Position numbers and translations under genes: made by a program
In this document: piece after piece, positions 1 through 5,484 of the stretch
Numbering within the stretch: the stretch's first letter is position 1
How the letters are laid out: every line of letters begins with the position of its first letter
Assembly: GCA_045636245.1 (NCBI GenBank)
Contig: JAZTXA010000133.1
Span: 1 to 6,531, forward strand
Direction of reading: 5' to 3'
DNA length: 6,531 nucleotides
Origin: RGIG7213 sp045636245
GTDB lineage: Bacteria; Bacillota; Clostridia; Oscillospirales; CAG-272
The notes under the pieces: generated by a model
Told to the model about the DNA's origin: nothing
The model's database searches: none
The model's input: the letters and a program-made list of their open reading frames with translations, nothing else

Positions 1-692
1 AGCAATATAAAAAAATTACTGCCGTAGACAAACTGAATCTTGAAATCAGACAGGGTGAACTTTTTGCCCTGCTGGGTGTTAACGGCGCAGGAAAAACCAC
101 AGCCATAAAAATGCTTTCCTGCCTGACAAAGCCGTCCGACGGAGATGCAGTTGTATGCGGATACAGCATTATAAATGAGGCCGATAAGATAAAACGGCTT
201 ATTGGTGTATCCCCTCAGGAAACCGCTGTTGCCCCAAATCTTTCTGTTAAGGAAAATCTGGAACTGATATGCGGTATTCACGGTTTTTCAAAGGAGAAAA
301 CCACAGCAAAAATTTCCGAGTTGTCGGAACAGTTTGATTTGAATGATGTTTTAAAAAGAAAAGCAGGCAGATTGTCAGGTGGCTGGCAGCGCCGTGTAAG
401 CATTGCTATGGCACTTATAAGTGAGCCTGAAATACTGTTTCTTGATGAACCCACCCTTGGGCTCGATGTGTTGATCAGAAGTGATCTGTGGGATATTATC
501 AGACTTCTGAAAGGAAAGGTTACGATCATTCTTACAACGCATTATATGGAAGAGGCAGAGGCACTTTCTGACCGTGTTGCCATTATGAAATCCGGAAGGC
601 TTATCGTTTGTGATACTGTCGATAATATCAAAAAAAGTGCCGATACAGACAGCTTTGAACAAGCTTTTGTAAAAATTGTGAAGGGGGTGTAA
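1..692 (+). CDS. ABC transporter ATP-binding protein (5' partial)
   Basis: This is the cytoplasmic ATPase subunit of an ABC-2-type exporter, which would power the permease encoded just downstream. The reading frame is open from base 3 to the TAA at 690-692, giving 229 visible residues. The true start lies outside the window, probably only about 8-12 residues upstream, because the visible part begins in the first beta strand. The ATG at 111 is internal, since the Walker A motif (GVNGAGKTT, visible residues 25-33, nt 75-101) lies before it. Also present are the Q-loop Gln72, the ABC signature LSGGWQRR (124-131), Walker B ILFLDEP with Asp148 and catalytic Glu149, and the H-loop His180 in TTHYMEEAE. 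The set is complete, so the enzyme should be active. It resembles the DrrA/CcmA-like family of drug, lipid or peptide exporters. The cargo cannot be read from the sequence. Confidence 0.95.
   Translation, partial: QYKKITAVDKLNLEIRQGELFALLGVNGAGKTTAIKMLSCLTKPSDGDAVVCGYSIINEADKIKRLIGVSPQETAVAPNLSVKENLELICGIHGFSKEKTTAKISELSEQFDLNDVLKRKAGRLSGGWQRRVSIAMALISEPEILFLDEPTLGLDVLIRSDLWDIIRLLKGKVTIILTTHYMEEAEALSDRVAIMKSGRLIVCDTVDNIKKSADTDSFEQAFVKIVKGV
681..689 (+). promoter_or_regulatory. Ribosome binding site of the ABC-2 permease
   Basis: AAGGGGGTG lies inside the last codons of the ATPase gene, five bases before the permease ATG at 695. The two genes are therefore probably translationally coupled. 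Confidence 0.75.
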
Positions 693-694
693 AA

Positions 695-1426
695 ATGAAA
701 ATGCTTACATTTGCAAAAAGAAATGTGAAGGAAATACTTCGCGATCCACTCAATTTGGCTTTCGGACTCGGTTTTCCGTTTATCGTTATCATGCTTTTAA
801 GCGCAATACAGGCAAATATTCCCGTATCGCTTTTCGAAATACAGCGTTTGGCACCGGGTATTACGATCTTCGGTCTTTCATTTATGACACTGTTTTCGGC
901 AACACTTATTTCAAAGGACAGAAAAAGCTCGTTTTTGCAACGTCTTTACACTACCCCGCTTACACCGTCTGATTTTATATTCGGGTACACACTCCCGGTA
1001 ATTCCCATTTCGGTCGTGCAGTGCATTGTTTGTTATATTACGGCGGTAATTCTCGGACTTGATATTACGATAAACATTTCATTTGCTGTCTTGTTTATAA
1101 TTCCTATATCCTTGCTTTACATTTCGCTCGGACTTCTTTGCGGAAGTGTGTTCAATGACAAACAAGTCGGAGGCATATGCGGTGCTTTGCTTACAAATTT
1201 TTCGGCGTGGCTGTCAGGTGTATGGTTTGATCTGGATCTTGTGGGCGGAACATTCAAAAAAATTGCTTATGCACTTCCGTTTGTTCATGCGGTTGAAGTT
1301 GAGCGCGCGGTTCTTAACGGAAATTTCAGTGATATTTTTCCGCACATATTTTGGGTGCTCGGTTATGCTGCCGTGATCATTCTGCTGTCGGTATTCTTCT
1401 TTTTAAGACAAATGAAAAAACAGTGA
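695..1426 (+). CDS. ABC-2 type transporter permease
   Basis: This is the membrane subunit (243 aa) of the exporter whose ATPase ends two bases upstream. A short basic amphipathic start (KRNVKEILRDP) is followed by about six hydrophobic segments, at roughly residues 22-40, 56-77, 98-120, 125-150, 158-178 and 217-238, which is the usual ABC2_membrane topology. The cytoplasmic stretch SFLQRLYTTPLTPSDF (from about residue 79, with Arg83 and Pro88) matches the conserved 'RL..TP' motif of DrrB/NodJ-like permeases. The later LSGVWFDLD and LPFVHAVE stretches also fit the family. The start is supported by the strong site at 681-689. Substrate is unknown; drugs, lantibiotics, lipids and polysaccharide precursors are all carried by relatives. 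The methyltransferase downstream hints at a lipid-like or prenylated substrate, but this is weak inference. Confidence 0.93.
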   Translation: MKMLTFAKRNVKEILRDPLNLAFGLGFPFIVIMLLSAIQANIPVSLFEIQRLAPGITIFGLSFMTLFSATLISKDRKSSFLQRLYTTPLTPSDFIFGYTLPVIPISVVQCIVCYITAVILGLDITINISFAVLFIIPISLLYISLGLLCGSVFNDKQVGGICGALLTNFSAWLSGVWFDLDLVGGTFKKIAYALPFVHAVEVERAVLNGNFSDIFPHIFWVLGYAAVIILLSVFFFLRQMKKQ

Positions 1427-1431
1427 GGTGA
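1425..1431 (+). promoter_or_regulatory. Ribosome binding site overlapping the permease stop
   Basis: GAGGTGA shares two bases with the TGA stop of the permease (1424-1426) and sits three bases before the ATG at 1435. This fixes the start of the methyltransferase gene and suggests translational coupling. Confidence 0.75.
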
Positions 1432-1434
1432 AGT

Positions 1435-2100
1435 ATGAAGCTTTTATTCAGTGCACTCACAAAATTTATTTTTGGGGTTATTCTTGTCGGAGTGCTTTTG
1501 TTTTTGCCTGCAGGTACATTTAATTATTTTAACGGTTGGCTTTTCATCGGACTGCTGTTTATTCCGATGCTTATACTCGGTGCGGTTCTTTTTATTAAGT
1601 CCCCCGAGCTGCTTGAAAAGCGGCTTAATTCAAAGGAAAAGGAAAACACTCAAAAAGGCGTTGTAGCAATATCGGGATTATTGTTTATCATCGGTTTTAT
1701 CATCTCAGGGCTTGATTTTCGCTTTTCATGGTCGAGTGTTCCCGCGCATGCGGTAATTGTCGCAGCTGTCATACTTCTTATTTCTTACGCGCTTTATGCA
1801 GAGGTTATGAGAGAAAATGCCTATTTGTCAAGGACAGTCGAAGTGCAGAAAGGACAAAAGGTGGTTGATACGGGACTTTACGGCATTGTACGCCATCCGA
1901 TGTATGCGGTGACCTTGTGTCTTTTTATATCCATTCCGATTGCACTCGGTTCTTTTTGGGCACTTATTTGTTTTTTGCCTTATATCCCCGTGTTTGTCAT
2001 CAGAATAAAAAATGAAGAAAAGGTGCTTGAGCGCGGTCTTGACGGTTACCATGAATACAAAAAACGTGTAAAATACAGGCTTATACCGTTTATTTGGTGA
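1435..2100 (+). CDS. Integral-membrane methyltransferase, ICMT / phospholipid methyltransferase family
   Basis: The 221-residue product is mostly hydrophobic, with membrane segments near residues 5-28, 34-55, 74-93, 105-124 and 155-185. The C-terminal signature of the isoprenylcysteine carboxyl methyltransferase / PEMT-like superfamily is clear: GLYGIVRHPMYA (147-158, with Arg153, His154, Pro155 and Tyr157). It is followed by a second hydrophobic hairpin and then NEEKVLE (193-199) and GYHEYKKRVKYRLIP. In this family the RHP and paired Glu regions form the S-adenosylmethionine site. The reaction is probably SAM-dependent methylation of a membrane-embedded lipid or small molecule; the acceptor is unknown. 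Bacterial members rarely act on prenylated proteins. It is the third gene of the ABC operon, eight bases after the permease, so a link to the exported or detoxified compound is plausible but unproven. Confidence 0.88.
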   Translation: MKLLFSALTKFIFGVILVGVLLFLPAGTFNYFNGWLFIGLLFIPMLILGAVLFIKSPELLEKRLNSKEKENTQKGVVAISGLLFIIGFIISGLDFRFSWSSVPAHAVIVAAVILLISYALYAEVMRENAYLSRTVEVQKGQKVVDTGLYGIVRHPMYAVTLCLFISIPIALGSFWALICFLPYIPVFVIRIKNEEKVLERGLDGYHEYKKRVKYRLIPFIW

Positions 2101-2190
2101 TTGCGCTGTACTTGTTTTATACACTATAAAAAATATTTTTGTGTTAACTATCTTTTTACAAAATCGTGCAATAAAAAATGGAAAAATCTA

Positions 2191-2219
2191 TTGACAAAAA
2201 CGTTTGTGTGGTGTATTAT
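2191..2219 (+). promoter_or_regulatory. Sigma-A promoter driving the T-box leader
   Basis: A perfect -35 TTGACA (2191-2196) is followed after exactly 17 bases by a -10 TATTAT (2214-2219), one mismatch from consensus. A-runs at 2172-2177 and 2183-2187 resemble an UP element. The predicted transcript start is near 2226, just upstream of the first stem of the leader. The remainder of 2101-2190 is A/T-rich, with no gene and no convincing terminator for the preceding operon. Confidence 0.88.
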
Positions 2220-2418
2220 ACCTAATATAAACACTGCGAAGAAAACGGCAGAAAAAGGTTTTTGCAGAGAGTCGGCGTATGGTGCAAGCCGATAAAACCG
2301 ATTTCGTGATGCCACATCGTTTCTGAGTGGGAGAGGTGAAATAAAGTAGCTCCTCACGTGAAGCCGCGTTAAGGCAAAGGGCTTTGTGATGAGTCCGAAG
2401 TGGCATTTTTTATGCAAT

Positions 2419-2449
2419 TTGAGTGGTACCGCGGATGATTCCGTCTCAA
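2419..2449 (+). promoter_or_regulatory. T-box antiterminator
   Basis: TTGAG (2419-2423) pairs with CTCAA (2445-2449). The inner CGG (2432-2434) pairs with CCG (2441-2443), leaving the seven-base T-box bulge that contacts the free tRNA acceptor end. The 3' strand is shared with the terminator stem, so the two structures exclude each other. Confidence 0.88.
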
Positions 2450-2484
2450 GGTCGTTTAAGGACTTTGGGGCGTTTTTGTTTTTT
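2442..2484 (+). terminator. T-box intrinsic terminator
   Basis: A 12-bp stem pairs 2442-2453 with 2461-2472 (several G-U pairs), with the 7-base loop GTTTAAG. A U-run with a single G interruption follows at 2473-2484. Its 5' arm contains the antiterminator's CTCAA, as expected for a transcriptional T-box. Bases 2485-2540 then form the rest of the leader, with only a modest ribosome binding site (AAAGG at 2525-2529, 11 bases before the ATG). Confidence 0.9.
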
Positions 2485-2540
2485 GCGCCGCTTTGATGAC
2501 AAAAGCAACGGTCAAATCTTTATGAAAGGTAGATTGAAAA

Positions 2541-4829
2541 ATGGAAAAAACGGATTTGAAAACACAGCTTTCAGAGGTTGCACAGCGAATTAAAACACTT
2601 CGCGAAATAATGGGTATATCTGCTGAGGATATGGCAGTAAAGACTGGTGTTTCAATTGAAAACTATCTCAAATACGAAGCGGGCGAACAGGATTTCAGCT
2701 TTACCTTTATTTACAAGTGTGCCAATAATCTCCGTGTTGATCCCACGGATCTTATAAAAGGAGAAAGCCCTACGCTTTCAAACTATACACTTACAAGAAA
2801 CGGCGAAGGACTTCCCATAACGCGCCGTGAGGGTTTTAAATATCTTAACATGGCACCGCTTTTCAAGCAGAAAACCGCAGAGCCCTTTTTTGTGGAAATG
2901 CCGTACTCTGCAGAAGATGCCGAAAAGCCTATCAAAACATCCACTCATGAGGGACAGGAGCTTGATATTGTTATCTCCGGTAAAATGAAGGTGCAGATTG
3001 GCAATCACACAGAGATACTCGGCGAAGGTGATTCCATATATTATAATTCTTCAGCACCTCATGGCATGGTCTCACTTGATCCAAACGGCACAAAATTCTA
3101 TGCAATAGTGCTTAAAGGTATACAGCAAAAGGACGAAAAGGACAAGTTTGAGCAGATAGTTTCACAGCGCAAGGCAAGACGTGATGCACACAGAACAAGC
3201 GTGGCGGCAAACTTTATCGACACGGTGTGCGATGAAAACGGCGTTTTACAGTCCATTTCATTCAAAGATGAGGACAAATATAATTTTGCATTCGACACAG
3301 TTGATGCACTTGCTGAGAAATCTCCCGACAAGCTTGCAATGCTTCATATTTCAAACGATAAGACGGAAAGAAGATTTACCTTTGCCGATATGAAAAAGTA
3401 TTCGGCAATGACTGCAAATTATTTTGAATCACTCGGAATCAAAAAGGGCGACCGTGTAATGCTCGTTTTAAAGCGTCATTATCAGTTCTGGTTCTCAATT
3501 CTTGCACTTCATAAGATAGGCGCCGTAGCAATTCCAGCCACAAACCAGCTTATGCAGCACGATTTTGAATACAGATACAAGGCGGCAAACGTAAACGCTA
3601 TCGTTTGTACGTCTGACGGCGACGTTGCAAATCAAGCTGAAATGGCGGCTGTCACCACAGCTCCGAACCTTATAAAGATAATTGTCGGCGAAAAACGTAC
3701 GGGTTGGCTTGACTTCAACGAGGAATTTATAAAGATGTCAGACGTATACGAAAGAAGCGCTGATTCTGCCTGCGGATTTGATCCGATGCTTATGTACTTC
3801 ACATCTGGTACGACGGGATATCCCAAAATTGCAATTCAAGATTTCCGATATGCAATAGGTCATTACGTTACAGCAAGATATTGGCACAATGTAAACCCCG
3901 AAGGCTTGCACTTTACCATATCCGACACGGGCTGGGGCAAGGCTGTGTGGGGCAAACTGTACGGTCAATGGCTGTGCGAAGCGGCAATATTTACGTATGA
4001 TTTCGATAGATTTGATGCAAACGAGATACTTCCGATGTTTGCAAAATACAATATAACAACATTCTGCGCACCGCCCACGATGTACCGCTTCTTTATTAAA
4101 GAAGACCTTTCAAAATTCGATCTTTCAAGCATTGAATATTCCACAACTGCGGGCGAAGCACTCAATGCAGAAGTGTTTGAACAATGGCATCGCGCGACAG
4201 GTTTGACGATCATGGAAGGCTTTGGACAGACGGAAACAACACTCAGTGTTTGTAACCTTGTCGGTACAACACCGAAACCCGGTGCTATGGGCAGACCGAG
4301 CCCTCAATATGATGTTGACATCGTTGATGAAAACGGAAAATCCTTGCCGGACGGTGAAACGGGCGAAATCGTTATACATACAGATAAAAATATTCCGTGC
4401 GGACTGTTTAAAGGTTATTACCTCAACGAAGAAAAAACAAACGAGGTATGGCACGACGGGCTTTACCATACGGGTGACACGGCATGGCGTGACGAGGACG
4501 GTTATTTCTGGTATGTCGGAAGAACAGACGATGTTATCAAATCGTCCGGTTACCGCATAGGGCCGTTTGAAATCGAAAGCGTTATTATGGAGCTTCCTTA
4601 CGTTCTTGAATGTGCTGTTACGGCAGTACCCGACCCGATAAGAGGTCAGGCTATAAAAGCATCAATTGTACTCGTAAAGGGTAAAGAGGGAACGGATGAG
4701 CTGAAAAAAGAGATCCAGACATATGTAAAAGAGCATACAGCACCGTATAAATATCCCAGAGTTGTTCAGTTTATGGATTCACTGCCCAAAACCATAAGCG
4801 GAAAAATAAAGAGAAACGAACTGAGATAA
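2541..4829 (+). CDS. XRE-HTH / cupin / acyl-CoA synthetase fusion (MACS-like AMP-forming ligase)
   Basis: The C-terminal part of this 762-residue protein is a complete AMP-forming acyl-CoA synthetase: carboxylate + ATP + CoA gives acyl-CoA + AMP + PPi. Residues about 13-72 form an XRE-type helix-turn-helix. Residues about 110-195 form a cupin (His136, Glu140, and later GEGDSIYY and PH at 173-174). The ligase runs from about 255 to the end. It has the P-loop YFTSGTTGYPK (419-429), MEGFGQTETT (around 560-567), YHTGD (642-646), the hinge GRTDDVIKSSGYRIGPFE (from 660), and the C-terminal PKTISGKIKR with adenylation Lys755. The DTGWGKAVWGKLYGQW stretch is typical of medium/branched-chain (MACS) ligases, and the overall text recalls the Methanosarcina acetivorans enzyme. 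Typical ligases of about 550 residues lack the first 200. The HTH plus cupin resembles stand-alone XRE-cupin regulators. The gene is alone between a T-box and a terminator. Substrate is unproven; a branched short-chain acid is my favoured guess. Confidence 0.93.
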   Translation: MEKTDLKTQLSEVAQRIKTLREIMGISAEDMAVKTGVSIENYLKYEAGEQDFSFTFIYKCANNLRVDPTDLIKGESPTLSNYTLTRNGEGLPITRREGFKYLNMAPLFKQKTAEPFFVEMPYSAEDAEKPIKTSTHEGQELDIVISGKMKVQIGNHTEILGEGDSIYYNSSAPHGMVSLDPNGTKFYAIVLKGIQQKDEKDKFEQIVSQRKARRDAHRTSVAANFIDTVCDENGVLQSISFKDEDKYNFAFDTVDALAEKSPDKLAMLHISNDKTERRFTFADMKKYSAMTANYFESLGIKKGDRVMLVLKRHYQFWFSILALHKIGAVAIPATNQLMQHDFEYRYKAANVNAIVCTSDGDVANQAEMAAVTTAPNLIKIIVGEKRTGWLDFNEEFIKMSDVYERSADSACGFDPMLMYFTSGTTGYPKIAIQDFRYAIGHYVTARYWHNVNPEGLHFTISDTGWGKAVWGKLYGQWLCEAAIFTYDFDRFDANEILPMFAKYNITTFCAPPTMYRFFIKEDLSKFDLSSIEYSTTAGEALNAEVFEQWHRATGLTIMEGFGQTETTLSVCNLVGTTPKPGAMGRPSPQYDVDIVDENGKSLPDGETGEIVIHTDKNIPCGLFKGYYLNEEKTNEVWHDGLYHTGDTAWRDEDGYFWYVGRTDDVIKSSGYRIGPFEIESVIMELPYVLECAVTAVPDPIRGQAIKASIVLVKGKEGTDELKKEIQTYVKEHTAPYKYPRVVQFMDSLPKTISGKIKRNELR

Positions 4830-4846
4830 AATATAATCAAAAAAAT

Positions 4847-4894
4847 AAAATCACCTGTGATGTACAGAAGATGTACAGTGCAGGTGATTTTTTT
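4847..4894 (+). terminator. Rho-independent terminator of the synthetase gene
   Basis: The outer stem AAAATCACCTG (4847-4857) pairs perfectly with 4881-4891. An inner TGTACA/TGTACA helix extends it beyond a small internal loop, and a run of seven T ends at 4894. The stem starts 17 bases after the stop codon. The A-rich 5' flank means it could also work weakly on the other strand. Confidence 0.92.
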
Positions 4895-4928
4895 GCGGAT
4901 CGTTTTGTTTTGAGAGAGTAGATCCACA

Positions 4929-4973
4929 GCTGTAAATAACTTTGCGCATTAGTGCGATAAAGCTATTTATAGC
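4929..4973. repeat. Imperfect inverted repeat / long hairpin
   Basis: GCTGTAAATAACTTT (4929-4943) pairs with AAAGCTATTTATAGC (4959-4973) with one G-T wobble and one A-C mismatch. An inner CGCA (4945-4948) pairs with TGCG (4953-4956) around a TTAG loop. There is no T-run, so it is not a standard terminator. It lies between the previous terminator and the promoter region of the small regulator. It could be an operator, a structured RNA fragment or a remnant of a small mobile repeat; a single copy does not decide. Confidence 0.55.
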
Positions 4974-4995
4974 CCGAATTGTATCATATATAGCC

Positions 4996-5023
4996 TGTGT
5001 TGTCAAGTATCAAAGGGTATAAT
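4996..5023 (+). promoter_or_regulatory. Putative promoter of the small XRE gene
   Basis: A perfect -10 TATAAT lies at 5018-5023. The best-spaced -35 is only a weak TGTGTT (4996-5001, 16-base spacer), which may indicate an activator-dependent or weak promoter. The predicted start is near 5030, only about 15 bases before the ATG, so the leader would be very short. Confidence 0.5.
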
Positions 5024-5045
5024 AATAAAAAAACTCGGAGAAATT

Positions 5046-5288
5046 ATGGATACTTGTACAGCTGTAAAGAACAGAATACTTCATTTGTGCGGGGAAAAGC
5101 AGATGTCGATTTATAAACTTGCCATTGAGTCTGCTGTACCTGCATCTACGATAAAAAATATTTTGTACGGAAAAAGTACAAATCCGGGAATCGTTACGAT
5201 AAAAATGCTATGCGACGGCTTCGGAATATCACTTATAGATTTTTTCAATACCAATGATTTTGTTTCTCTGGAGCAAGAGATAAAATAA
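5046..5288 (+). CDS. Small XRE-family helix-turn-helix regulator
   Basis: The 80-residue protein is essentially one Cro/C1-type DNA-binding domain. Helix 2, turn and recognition helix 3 are at about residues 21-41 (SIYKLAIESAVPASTIKNIL), followed by the typical NILYGKSTNPGIVTIKMLCDGFGISLIDFF core and a short acidic tail. There is no separate sensor domain, so it probably works as a dimer with simple autoregulation or a partner elsewhere. A GGAG site (5037-5040), five bases before the ATG, supports the start. It stands alone, with a terminator on each side. It is not homologous in layout to the fusion upstream, whose HTH has a different sequence. No phage genes or toxin partner are visible nearby. 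Its target is unknown; the adjacent inverted repeat is a candidate operator but has no supporting evidence. Confidence 0.88.
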   Translation: MDTCTAVKNRILHLCGEKQMSIYKLAIESAVPASTIKNILYGKSTNPGIVTIKMLCDGFGISLIDFFNTNDFVSLEQEIK

Positions 5289-5302
5289 TATTTCGTAAAT
5301 TC

Positions 5303-5341
5303 AAAATCAACCGATGGAAATTTTAAAGTCGGTTGATTTTT
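5303..5341 (+). terminator. Rho-independent terminator of the small XRE gene
   Basis: A perfect 12-bp stem, AAAATCAACCGA (5303-5314) with 5329-5340, encloses a 14-base loop and ends in a TTTTT run. It starts 14 bases after the stop codon. The A-run on its 5' side makes bidirectional action possible. Confidence 0.9.
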
Positions 5342-5418
5342 ATACTTTAATACAAAAGGAAAAATTTACGTCGAGAAAAATTCATTTTCTAACTTTATTT
5401 TTATAGATGTGTTTAGGG

Positions 5419-5447
5419 TTGACATTTTTATATTTGGGTGATATAAT
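5419..5447 (+). promoter_or_regulatory. Consensus sigma-A promoter of ychF
   Basis: Both hexamers are perfect: TTGACA at 5419-5424 and TATAAT at 5442-5447, with a 17-base spacer and an extended -10 TG at 5439-5440. Such a promoter fits strong, constitutive housekeeping expression. The transcript would start near 5454, about 30 bases before the ATG. Confidence 0.92.
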
Positions 5448-5484
5448 CAAAATGTTAAATATTGATATGACGAGGATATAAAAT

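Larger units (their letters stand above)
2231..2484 (+). promoter_or_regulatory. T-box riboswitch (tRNA-sensing transcription attenuator)
   Basis: The leader binds uncharged tRNA and then lets transcription continue into the gene at 2541. The T-box sequence TGGTACCGCGG is at 2424-2434. Stem I begins with a base helix (2232-2235 with 2326-2329) and a K-turn-like GA/GA step (2238-2239, 2325-2326). It continues with a lower helix AGAAA/TTTCT (2240-2244 with 2320-2324) and helices 2247-2250/2310-2313 and 2257-2262/2294-2299. At its tip are the conserved AGAGAG (2266-2271), a distal stem 2272-2276/2288-2292 and the loop GGTGCAA. Stem II includes 2350-2357/2386-2393, 2361-2365/2380-2384 and the conserved GCGTTAAGG. 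A small stem III (GCAT/ATGC, 2403-2415) precedes the antiterminator. The S-turn AGTA opposite the specifier is not recognisable, so stem I is atypical. ATC (Ile, 2316-2318) is the best specifier candidate by spacing. Confidence 0.95.

Noticed and set aside
111..692. ATG at 111 as the start of the ABC ATPase
   Set aside because: The same frame is open upstream to base 3 and encodes the Walker A motif at 75-101, so the gene is cut by the window edge and does not start here.
2121..2158. Hairpin ACAC...GTGT with A/T inner pairing as terminator of the ABC operon
   Set aside because: The stem is A/T-dominated with a mismatched TAT and no T-run directly after it; too weak to call.
2101..2417. Short open frames on both strands over the leader region (2101-2295 plus, 2148-2417 minus)
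   Set aside because: They overlap a promoter and the conserved T-box structure, lack ribosome binding sites and show no protein-like composition.
4222..4560. 112-codon alternative plus-strand frame inside the synthetase gene
   Set aside because: It lies wholly within the region encoding conserved ligase motifs in the main frame, so it is an out-of-frame shadow.
5000..5023. TTGTCA (5000-5005) as the -35 for TATAAT at 5018
   Set aside because: The spacer would be only 12 bases, too short for sigma-A promoters.
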